Of a stretch of DNA of 6,069 bases, positions 1 to 5,574 are shown piece by piece. Position numbers and translations under genes: made by a program. Source of the DNA: Deltaproteobacteria bacterium (GTDB lineage: Bacteria; SAR324; NAC60-12); NCBI GenBank assembly GCA_003541985.1, contig DPLM01000382.1:1-6069 (forward strand), given 5' to 3'. The notes under the pieces were generated by a model, which did no database searches, had not been told where the DNA came from, and saw nothing but the letters and a program-made list of their open reading frames with translations. How positions within the stretch are numbered: the first letter of the stretch is position 1; each line of letters starts with the position of its first letter.

Positions 1-169
1 TAACTAGACTGGTAATGATCGATCCAATAAAAAACAAAAACCTTTAAAGGGAATTTTGTAAATTTAGGTGCGCTTGACTTTCTTGCGAAGCTAAACAAGC
101 ATCTTTCTTTAATTTGGAAATTATTGTCTCACATATTTTTTGGATACGAATACTCGAGCATACATACAC
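1..169. other. Upstream leader of the liv operon, no supported gene
   Basis: This AT-rich stretch before livH has no convincing coding sequence on either strand. It holds an 8-base palindrome GATCGATC (17-24), a 10-base palindrome CCTTTAAAGG (41-50) and a loose stem formed by GCTTG (72-76) and CAAGC (96-100). A TTGACT hexamer at 74-79 resembles a sigma-70 -35 box, but no good -10 box lies 16-18 bases downstream (AAGCAT at 97-102 matches only three of six positions). The operon promoter is expected here or further left; I cannot place it. Confidence 0.5.
41..50. repeat. 10-bp perfect palindrome upstream of livH
   Basis: CCTTTAAAGG equals its own reverse complement. It lies between an A-rich run (26-40) and GAATTTT. 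As RNA it could form only a three-pair stem, so it is not a credible terminator; as DNA it could be a dimeric regulator site, which is inference only. Confidence 0.3.
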
Positions 170-1084
170 ATGGAATATTTTATCCAGCAACTCATCAATG
201 GAGTAACGCTTGGCTCGATCTACGGGTTGATCGCAATAGGATATACAATGGTATATGGTATTATTGGTATGATCAATTTTGCTCATGGTGATATCTTCAT
301 GATCAGCGCCTTCATTGCCTTGATTGGATTGCTTATCCTTTTTGGTGCTGGGATTAACTGGCTACCCTTTGTATTGTTGGCTGTTTTAATTCTATCTATG
401 TTCCTGACGGCAGCTTGGGGTTGGGTGGTTGAGAGAATTGCTTACCGCCCACTTAGAGGCTCTTTCCGATTGGCACCTTTGATCTCTGCGATTGGTATGT
501 CGCTCTTCCTGCAAAACTTCGTTCAAATAGCTCAAGGTGCTCGAATCAAACCGTTACCTCCAGTAGTTAGCGGAGGATTTATTTTGATGGATAGCGGTGA
601 TTTTACTGTAAATCTTAGTTATTTACAGATTGTTATTGTTGTTCTGACTTTGGTTTTGATGACAGGGTTTTCTTTGCTCATTTCCAAAACAGCTTTGGGC
701 CGCCAACAGAGGGCATGCGAACAGGATAGAACAATGGCAGCTCTTGTTGGAATAAATGTGGATCGTACAATTTCACTGACATTTGTAATCGGAGCTGCTC
801 TTGCTTCGGTGGCAGGCTTGATGTTCCTACTATACTATGGAGTTATCGACTTTTTCATTGGTTTCCTCGCAGGAATCAAGGCATTCACTGCTGCTGTTTT
901 GGGTGGAATTGGTTCTTTGCCAGGAGCAATGCTGGGAGGCCTACTGATTGGACTGATTGAAACTTTCTGGTCCGCTTACTTCACAATCGAATACAAGGAT
1001 GTTGCTGCCTTTTCCATATTGGTGTTGGTATTGATATTCAGACCTACTGGATTGCTTGGTCAGCCTGAAACCGAAAAAGTCTAA
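170..1084 (+). CDS. livH: Branched-chain amino acid ABC transporter permease LivH
   Basis: Inner-membrane permease that pairs with LivM to form the channel for leucine, isoleucine and valine. The 304-residue product is close to E. coli LivH (308) and mostly hydrophobic, with about eight membrane segments. Family landmarks are NGVTLGSIYGLIAIGYTMVY from residue 10, INFAHG at 35-40, the cytoplasmic coupling loop ACEQDRTMAALVGI at 182-195, FTAAVLGGIGSLPGA after it, and a C-terminus ending PETEKV, nearly the E. coli ending. I chose ATG 170 because residues YFIQQLINGVTLG then align with the E. coli N-terminus. A TTG at 140 in the same frame would add ten polar residues (DTNTRAYIH), which the family lacks. 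Neither start has a strong Shine-Dalgarno sequence. The TAA stop overlaps the livM ATG by one base, so the two are translationally coupled. No frameshift is seen. Confidence 0.96.
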   Translation: MEYFIQQLINGVTLGSIYGLIAIGYTMVYGIIGMINFAHGDIFMISAFIALIGLLILFGAGINWLPFVLLAVLILSMFLTAAWGWVVERIAYRPLRGSFRLAPLISAIGMSLFLQNFVQIAQGARIKPLPPVVSGGFILMDSGDFTVNLSYLQIVIVVLTLVLMTGFSLLISKTALGRQQRACEQDRTMAALVGINVDRTISLTFVIGAALASVAGLMFLLYYGVIDFFIGFLAGIKAFTAAVLGGIGSLPGAMLGGLLIGLIETFWSAYFTIEYKDVAAFSILVLVLIFRPTGLLGQPETEKV

Positions 1085-1106
1085 TGTCAGTTCTGAAACC
1101 GAAAAA
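1065..1106 (+). repeat. 14-bp direct repeat spanning the livH/livM junction
   Basis: CTGAAACCGAAAAA occurs at 1065-1078, in the last codons of livH, and again at 1093-1106, in the first codons of livM, 28 bases apart. Each copy is preceded by CAG (1061-1063 and 1088-1090). The copies are read in different frames: as PETEK in LivH and LKPKK in LivM. This looks like a short tandem duplication across the TAATG junction. Confidence 0.75.
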
Positions 1107-2358
1107 ACTCAATTCTATCTTGAAAGATAGCTTCATCATTGGGCTGATTACTTTGGTTTTGGCCGTCCCGATTGTCGGCCTTCCAACTATCAATGCTACT
1201 GAAGGATTACAGATTGAACCTCGATGGTCAGTGGTTATTTTGATGGTCCTGGGTGTTTTTCTTGGACGTCTTTTGTTAAATTTATGGTGGCATCGTGAGC
1301 CAACATCATCTAGTTCGACGATTATCCAAAATACACCGCTTCTTCAATCACTTCAGCAGTTACTAAAATTCATCCTACCCATTGGGCTCATCTTCGCGTT
1401 GATTTTGCCAACAATGCCTTTTGCTTCACGTTATGTCATGGATGTGGCAATTCTGGTCATCACTTACATTATGTTGGGTTGGGGACTTAACATTGTCGTG
1501 GGGCTAGCTGGTTTGTTGGACTTGGGCTATGTTGCATTTTACGCAATTGGTGCCTATTCATACGCTCTTCTGGCGAACTATTTCGACTGGTCCTTTTGGA
1601 TATGCTTGCCAATGGCTGGTGTGTTTGCTGGAATTTCAGGAATATTACTTGGATTTCCAGTCTTGCGCTTGCGCGGGGATTACTTGGCAATCGTGACACT
1701 TGGTTTTGGAGAAATCATTCGAGTCATCTTACTGAATTGGTATGGTTTTACAGGTGGTCCAGATGGAATATCGGGCATACCTCGCCCAAGTTTTTTTGGA
1801 TTAGAATTCAAGCGAAGTTCTGAAGGAACTTTCTCAGGTTTTTTTGGACTGGATTATAGCTCGATGCACCGAATTATTTTTCTTTATTATTTGATTCTTG
1901 CTTTGGCTCTATTGACAAACTTTGTCACATTAAGGTTGCGGAAACTTCCAGTCGGTCGTGCTTGGGAAGCATTGAGAGAAGATGAGATCGCCTGCCGTTC
2001 TTTGGGAATCAACCCAACAAACACAAAGTTGACAGCTTTTGCAATTGGAGCAACATTCGGAGGACTTGCAGGATCTTTTTTTGCCACAAGACAAGGCTTT
2101 ATCAGCCCTGAAAGCTTCACATTCATTGAATCAGCGGTCATATTAGCGATCGTGGTTTTGGGGGGGATGGGAAGTCAGATTGGAGTTGTACTGGCTTCAG
2201 TAGTATTGATTGGAGGAACGGAATTATTCAGAGAGTTGGAAGAGTACAGAATGTTGGCTTTCGGAGCCCTGATGGTAGGAATCATGGTCTGGAAGCCAAG
2301 GGGTTTGCTTGCAAATCGTGAACCGACAATCCGAATTAAAGTTGAAGGCGGTTCATGA
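1084..2358 (+). CDS. livM: Branched-chain amino acid ABC transporter permease LivM
   Basis: Second permease of the LIV importer, forming the channel with LivH. The product has 424 residues, against 425 in E. coli. It has the N-terminal extension typical of high-affinity LivM (DUF3382-like), with hydrophobic segments near residues 14-33 and 49-69 before the permease core. Core landmarks are GLAGLLDLG at 140-148, VLRLRGDY at 193-200 followed by LAIVTLGFGE, TGGPDGI, the coupling loop WEALREDEIACRSLG at 294-308, ARQGFISPESFTF-like residues, LAIVVLGGMGSQ and RMLAFGALMVGIMVWKPRGLL near the end. These match E. coli LivM almost residue for residue as I recall it. The ATG overlaps the livH stop by one base (TAATG) and has only a weak ribosome site, so re-initiation after livH is likely. 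The stop overlaps livG by four bases (ATGA). Only the first few residues, encoded by the direct repeat, look unusual. Confidence 0.97.
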   Translation: MSVLKPKKLNSILKDSFIIGLITLVLAVPIVGLPTINATEGLQIEPRWSVVILMVLGVFLGRLLLNLWWHREPTSSSSTIIQNTPLLQSLQQLLKFILPIGLIFALILPTMPFASRYVMDVAILVITYIMLGWGLNIVVGLAGLLDLGYVAFYAIGAYSYALLANYFDWSFWICLPMAGVFAGISGILLGFPVLRLRGDYLAIVTLGFGEIIRVILLNWYGFTGGPDGISGIPRPSFFGLEFKRSSEGTFSGFFGLDYSSMHRIIFLYYLILALALLTNFVTLRLRKLPVGRAWEALREDEIACRSLGINPTNTKLTAFAIGATFGGLAGSFFATRQGFISPESFTFIESAVILAIVVLGGMGSQIGVVLASVVLIGGTELFRELEEYRMLAFGALMVGIMVWKPRGLLANREPTIRIKVEGGS

Positions 2359-3203
2359 GTGATCTCCTAGCAGTGAATCACCTCACCATGCGTTTTGGGG
2401 GACTAACAGCAATTGATGATGTTTCATTTGCCGCAAAAAACAAGGAAATCACTGCGATCATTGGCCCCAATGGCGCCGGGAAAACAACAGTTTTCAATTG
2501 TTTAACCGGTTTTTACAAGCCAACGGTAGGGGAGTTACTGCTCCAAGGAGATTCCCTGATATACCGTTTAGAAAGATTGGAAGACTTTGTAGTTGCCCAA
2601 AAAGCAAGGGTGGCAAGAACATTTCAGAACATCCGGCTTTTTCCAGCCATGTCAGTCTTGGAAAATCTCCTCGTTGCTCAACATAATAAGTTAATGCTGG
2701 CTTCAGGCTGGACGATAAAAGGTCTATTCGGATTGAATTCCTACAAAATGGAAGAGGCCCAAGCTATTGAATTGGCCAAGTACTGGTTAGATAAAACGAA
2801 TTTAATGAAGCGGGCAAATGACAACGCTAGTGATTTGCCATATGGAGACCAACGTCGCCTAGAAATTGCCAGGGGAATGTGCACAGATCCCAGGATGCTC
2901 TGCTTGGATGAACCTGCAGCTGGTATGAATCCAAAGGAATCAGCTGAGTTGAACTCTCTTCTTCAATTCATTCGAGATGAGCACAAGATTGGGGTACTTT
3001 TGATTGAGCACGACATGAGCGTTGTCATGGAAATCTCTGATCACATCATCGTTTTGGATTATGGCAGAAAAATAGCTGAGGGTTCTCCTGAGCAGGTTCG
3101 AAGTGATCCTGCGGTAATTAGGGCCTATTTGGGTGAGGATGAGGACGAAGAGTTACCACCAGAGGTAACCGCAAATCCTCAGAGGGAGAAAGCCCATGGC
3201 TGA
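2355..3203 (+). CDS. livG: Branched-chain amino acid ABC transporter ATP-binding protein LivG
   Basis: One of two cytoplasmic ATPases that power the LivHM channel. In the 282-residue product, Walker A GPNGAGKTT is at 37-45, the Q-loop glutamine is Q91 in RTFQNIRLF, the signature is the LivG-type LPYGDQ at 161-166 in place of LSGGQ, Walker B runs RMLCLDE (D185, catalytic E186) followed by PAAGMNP, and the switch histidine is H219 in IEHDMSVV. All catalytic elements are intact. E. coli LivG has 255 residues; the extra length is mainly an acidic C-terminal tail after AYLG (a run of Asp/Glu, then PPEVTANPQ), a feature I associate with alphaproteobacterial LivG. AAGG at 2345-2348 is a fair ribosome site six bases before the ATG. 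The gene overlaps livM by four bases and livF by eight, consistent with stoichiometric co-translation. Confidence 0.97.
   Translation: MSDLLAVNHLTMRFGGLTAIDDVSFAAKNKEITAIIGPNGAGKTTVFNCLTGFYKPTVGELLLQGDSLIYRLERLEDFVVAQKARVARTFQNIRLFPAMSVLENLLVAQHNKLMLASGWTIKGLFGLNSYKMEEAQAIELAKYWLDKTNLMKRANDNASDLPYGDQRRLEIARGMCTDPRMLCLDEPAAGMNPKESAELNSLLQFIRDEHKIGVLLIEHDMSVVMEISDHIIVLDYGRKIAEGSPEQVRSDPAVIRAYLGEDEDEELPPEVTANPQREKAHG
3182..3188 (+). promoter_or_regulatory. Ribosome binding site of livF inside livG
   Basis: GAGGGAG lies seven bases before ATG 3196, within the last codons of livG. It favours 3196 over the in-frame ATG at 3205 (residue M4), which would be 16 bases away. Confidence 0.7.
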
Positions 3204-3918
3204 GATGCTCATCATCAAAGGATTAGAGACTTTTTATGGAAAGATCCAAGCTCTACGTGGTGTTGATCTTCATATTAACAAAGGGGAGATTGTCACTCTG
3301 ATTGGTGCAAATGGGGCCGGAAAGTCTACGCTCCTGATGAGTATTTGTGGACGGGTAAAGGCGAGGTATGGTGCAATTGTTTTAGAGGGGTTAGACATCA
3401 CCAAGGCCCAGACACATGAAATCATACAGATGGGAGTGTCTCAATCACCCGAGGGTAGAAGAATCTTTCCAAGAATGACAGTTATGGAAAACCTTCAACT
3501 TGGAGCGACTACAAATCAAATGACCTATTTTGATGAAGATGTAGCAAAGGTCTTTGATCTGTTTCCTAGGCTCAATGAACGTAAAAACCAAAGTGGAGGT
3601 ACGCTATCAGGGGGTGAACAGCAAATGCTTGCTATTGGTAGGGCTTTAATGAGTCGCCCCAAGCTGTTACTGATGGATGAACCTTCACTAGGGATCGCAC
3701 CAATTTTGGTGAGGCAGATCTTTCAAGCGATCGGTCGGATCAGTAAAGAAGAGCATGTGACAATTTTTCTAGTGGAACAAAACGCTTTTCATGCACTCAA
3801 GCTAGCGGATCGGGGTTATGTGATGGTAAATGGAGCCATTTCAATGACAGGAACAGGATCAGAACTTCTTGCTCGGCCGGAGGTGCGAGCAGCTTATTTA
3901 GAGGGAGGAGCGCACTGA
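3196..3918 (+). CDS. livF: Branched-chain amino acid ABC transporter ATP-binding protein LivF
   Basis: Partner ATPase of LivG; the pair forms the nucleotide-binding dimer under LivHM. The 240-residue product is close to E. coli LivF (237). Walker A GANGAGKST is at 37-45, the family phrase SPEGRRIFPRMTVMENL covers the Q-loop region, the canonical signature LSGGEQ is at 137-142, and Walker B is KLLLMDEPSLG at 156-166 (D161, E162). The switch position reads VEQN, with glutamine instead of histidine; this is normal for LivF. Together with the LPYGDQ signature in LivG it suggests the usual asymmetric pair in which the two ATP sites are not equivalent (inference). The start overlaps livG by eight bases and the TGA stop overlaps the next ATG by one (TGATG), so it sits in the middle of a coupled operon. 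Confidence 0.97.
   Translation: MAEMLIIKGLETFYGKIQALRGVDLHINKGEIVTLIGANGAGKSTLLMSICGRVKARYGAIVLEGLDITKAQTHEIIQMGVSQSPEGRRIFPRMTVMENLQLGATTNQMTYFDEDVAKVFDLFPRLNERKNQSGGTLSGGEQQMLAIGRALMSRPKLLLMDEPSLGIAPILVRQIFQAIGRISKEEHVTIFLVEQNAFHALKLADRGYVMVNGAISMTGTGSELLARPEVRAAYLEGGAH
3901..3910 (+). promoter_or_regulatory. Ribosome binding site of the small membrane protein gene
   Basis: GAGGGAGGAG, in the last codons of livF, is a near-ideal Shine-Dalgarno sequence seven bases before ATG 3918. It is among the strongest in the window and supports the 111-residue reading frame as a real gene. Confidence 0.75.
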
Positions 3919-4253
3919 TGGATGCTGGTTGGACTGTTTTCTTTATCTTTACTGTCTTGATTGCAGGAGGGGCAGCTTTTCTAATGGGACAAGCAATTGC
4001 TTTAACCTGGCGTCCTATTTGGCAGTGTGTTTCCTATGGAATTTTACTCGGATTTGCTGAAAGATTTATGGTGTTTGCTCTGTTCGAGGGAGAATTACTA
4101 TCTTTCACTGCTTATATTGTTGATACGTTTGTTTTGGTTGCAATTTCATTACTTTCATTTCGCAAAACCTACGTACAAAAGATGGTGCAACAATATCCAT
4201 GGCAATTTGAGAACCAGGGTCCATTTATTTTGAATACTAAGAGTACCAACTGA
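3918..4253 (+). CDS. Small membrane protein, DUF6867-like, liv operon-associated
   Basis: A 111-residue hydrophobic protein of unknown function. Three membrane helices are visible at about 5-24, 36-56 and 62-81, followed by a basic, cytoplasm-like C-terminal stretch. It carries ALTWRP at 28-33, an Arg/Phe/Glu-containing second helix (FAERFMVFALFEGELLS), a VDT motif at 68-70 within the third helix, and FRKTYVQKMVQQYPW at 81-95. These features recall the DUF6867 family, which I know as a small protein beside livF in alphaproteobacterial BCAA transporter operons; that assignment is from memory. The strong ribosome site and one-base overlap with the livF stop show it is co-expressed with the importer. 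A role as accessory or assembly subunit of the LivHMGF complex is plausible but unproven. The last ten or so residues (PFILNTKSTN) look unconserved. Confidence 0.85.
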   Translation: MDAGWTVFFIFTVLIAGGAAFLMGQAIALTWRPIWQCVSYGILLGFAERFMVFALFEGELLSFTAYIVDTFVLVAISLLSFRKTYVQKMVQQYPWQFENQGPFILNTKSTN

Positions 4254-4340
4254 CGTTACAGGGAATCGGACACCCACAAACGTCGCTTCGCTGCCCAAGC
4301 AGCAAAACTGGCCATTTGGCCTTACTGATGAGGAGATCAA
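4254..4340 (+). promoter_or_regulatory. livF-side/livK intergenic spacer with two small hairpins
   Basis: This is the only real gap inside the operon. It contains GCTGC (4290-4294), loop CCAA, GCAGC (4299-4303), and then GGCC (4310-4313), loop ATTT, GGCC (4318-4321), nine bases before the livK ribosome site. Neither hairpin is followed by a T-run, so neither is a standard terminator. Such spacers often let the binding protein be made in excess over the membrane parts, through mRNA processing, stabilisation or a separate promoter; which applies here is not visible. I found no convincing promoter boxes. Confidence 0.45.
4330..4335 (+). promoter_or_regulatory. Ribosome binding site of livK
   Basis: GAGGAG is five bases before ATG 4341, a strong site that fits high translation of a binding protein and fixes the start just before the signal peptide. 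Confidence 0.8.
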
Positions 4341-4409
4341 ATGAGGGCACTTAAAACTCTTCTGGCAGCTGGTCTGCTGGCTGCCTTATCTGGTATACCT
4401 GCCTATGCA
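4341..4409 (+). other. Sec signal peptide of LivK
   Basis: Residues 1-23: a short basic start (R2, K5), a hydrophobic core of Leu/Ala (about 7-16) and an A21-Y22-A23 signal peptidase I site before E24. There is no lipobox cysteine, so the product should be a soluble periplasmic protein rather than a lipoprotein. Confidence 0.88.
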
Positions 4410-5438
4410 GAGATAACCGTTGCCACCGCAGGACCTATGACCGGTCAATACGCGAGTTTTGGTCAACAAATGAAGGCAGGAGCTGAGATGGCAGTGGCTG
4501 ACATCAATGCGAAGGGTGGAGTTCTGGGCGAAATGCTAAAGTTAGAGGTCGGGGATGACGCATGTGACCCTAAGCAAGCAGTGGCAGTTGCAAATGAGAT
4601 GGTAGGCAATGGTGTAGTTTACATGGCAGGTCACTTCTGCTCTGGTTCATCCATTCCAGCCTCTAAGGTGTATGAAGAAGAAGGAATCATTCAGGTCTCT
4701 CCAGCTTCCACAAATCCAAAGTTGACGGATGAAGGTGGACCAAACGTGTTTCGAGTCTGTGGTCGGGACGATCAGCAAGGAGAAGTGGCAGGTAAGTTCC
4801 TCGCAGGCGTTTATCGAAGCATGAACATTGCGATCGTTCATGATAAGACGGCCTACGGGAAAGGATTGGCTGATGCGACCATGGCCTCCATGAACAAATA
4901 TGGAAAGAAGGAAACCCTCTATGAAGCCTATACCGCAGGTGAGAAAGACTACACGGCCCTGGTCTCTAAATTGAAGCAGAACAATATCCAGGTTTTGTAC
5001 GTTGGAGGCTACCATTCAGAGGCTGGCTTGATGGTTCGGCAAATGCGAGATCAAGGTATGAACACTGTACTTGTATCCGGTGATGCTTTAGTTACAGACG
5101 AGTACTGGCAAATTACTGGAGATGCTGGTGAAGGGACACTTATGACTTTCAGCCCAGATCCCAGAAAGAACCCAATTGCAGCCCCATTGGTGAAAGCTTT
5201 CCGTGATAAAGGCATTGAGCCAGAGGGATATGTTCTTTATACCTATGCATCTATCCAAGTCTTTGCACAAGCTGCAGAAGCCGCAGGAAGCACAGACATG
5301 GATAAGATCCTCAAGGTCATGAACAGCACAAAATTTAATACCGTTCTGGGCGAACTTGGTTTTGATAGTAAAGGTGACGTGAGCCTACCAGGTTATGTCT
5401 TCTACATCTGGAAAGATGGAAACTACGACTATCTTTGA
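4341..5438 (+). CDS. livK: Periplasmic branched-chain amino acid-binding protein LivK
   Basis: Periplasmic receptor that captures Leu/Ile/Val or related amino acids for LivHMGF. The 365-residue precursor is close to E. coli LivK (369). A Sec signal peptide covers residues 1-23 and the mature protein begins EITVATAGPMTGQYASFG. Family landmarks are the DINAKGG segment, DDACDPKQAVAVANEMV with C75, GHFCSGSS with C100, SPASTNPKLT, VHDKTAYGKG, TAGEKDY and GGYHSEAG. C75 and C100 (mature 52 and 77) fall where E. coli LIV-binding protein has its Cys53-Cys78 disulfide. At the position of the ligand-binding Glu226 of that protein, this one has D248 (mature 225) in SGDALVTDEYW, a variant I associate with alphaproteobacterial homologues. 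A third cysteine, C140, appears unpaired. The gene follows the operon after an 87-base spacer, unlike E. coli, where livK is first. Ligand range cannot be read from sequence; broad amino-acid binding is possible. Confidence 0.95.
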   Translation: MRALKTLLAAGLLAALSGIPAYAEITVATAGPMTGQYASFGQQMKAGAEMAVADINAKGGVLGEMLKLEVGDDACDPKQAVAVANEMVGNGVVYMAGHFCSGSSIPASKVYEEEGIIQVSPASTNPKLTDEGGPNVFRVCGRDDQQGEVAGKFLAGVYRSMNIAIVHDKTAYGKGLADATMASMNKYGKKETLYEAYTAGEKDYTALVSKLKQNNIQVLYVGGYHSEAGLMVRQMRDQGMNTVLVSGDALVTDEYWQITGDAGEGTLMTFSPDPRKNPIAAPLVKAFRDKGIEPEGYVLYTYASIQVFAQAAEAAGSTDMDKILKVMNSTKFNTVLGELGFDSKGDVSLPGYVFYIWKDGNYDYL

Positions 5439-5451
5439 TTAGATATACATT

Positions 5452-5467
5452 AAAATATTAATATTTT
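5452..5467. repeat. 16-bp AT-only perfect palindrome after livK
   Basis: AAAATATTAATATTTT reads the same on both strands and starts 14 bases after the livK stop, followed by two more T. With no GC pairs it would be a weak RNA hairpin. It could instead act as an easily melted promoter region or a protein-binding site; a loose pair TTGATT (5435-5440) and TAATAT (5459-5464), 18 bases apart, overlaps it. Function is not established. Confidence 0.45.
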
Positions 5468-5485
5468 TTAATCATTAATCCACTT

Positions 5486-5526
5486 TACTCCGGGAGTATT
5501 TGAATTTTGATTTGGGCTTCCGGAGT
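5486..5526 (+). terminator. Dyad/hairpin between livK and the next ABC gene, possible terminator or operator
   Basis: ACTCCGG (5487-5493) is perfectly complementary to CCGGAGT (5520-5526), giving a seven-pair GC-rich stem with a 26-base loop. It is followed by CCTTCTTG, only a poor U-tract, so Rho-independent termination is doubtful. The left arm also belongs to an interrupted palindrome TACTCC-G-GGAGTA (5486-5498), which makes a DNA operator an alternative reading. Confidence 0.3.
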
Positions 5527-5574
5527 CCTTCTTGCCCTCCAAAACTTCATACTCATTATTAAAAGATCCCCCAA

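Noticed and set aside
74..102. Sigma-70 promoter with TTGACT as -35
   Set aside because: The -35 match is good, but the hexamers at 16-18 base spacing match the -10 consensus poorly, so I did not call it as a promoter.
140..169. TTG start giving LivH ten extra N-terminal residues
   Set aside because: The added residues are polar and absent from the E. coli homologue, whose start aligns with ATG 170, and the TTG has no ribosome site at a normal distance.
44..286. 80-codon open frame on the minus strand
   Set aside because: It overlaps the conserved start of livH in antisense, has no recognisable motif and no family resemblance.
2835..2852. Degenerate ABC signature LPYGDQ in LivG
   Set aside because: LivG proteins normally carry a YG-type signature (E. 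coli has LAYGQQ), so the site is family-typical rather than decayed.
3775..3784. Loss of the ABC switch histidine in LivF (VEQN instead of an H-loop)
   Set aside because: Glutamine at this position is normal in the LivF family, including E. coli, so it is not a defect.
4647..5015. 122-codon minus-strand open frame inside livK
   Set aside because: It lies wholly antisense to well-conserved LivK sequence; its length reflects the codon use of livK, and it has no domain signal.
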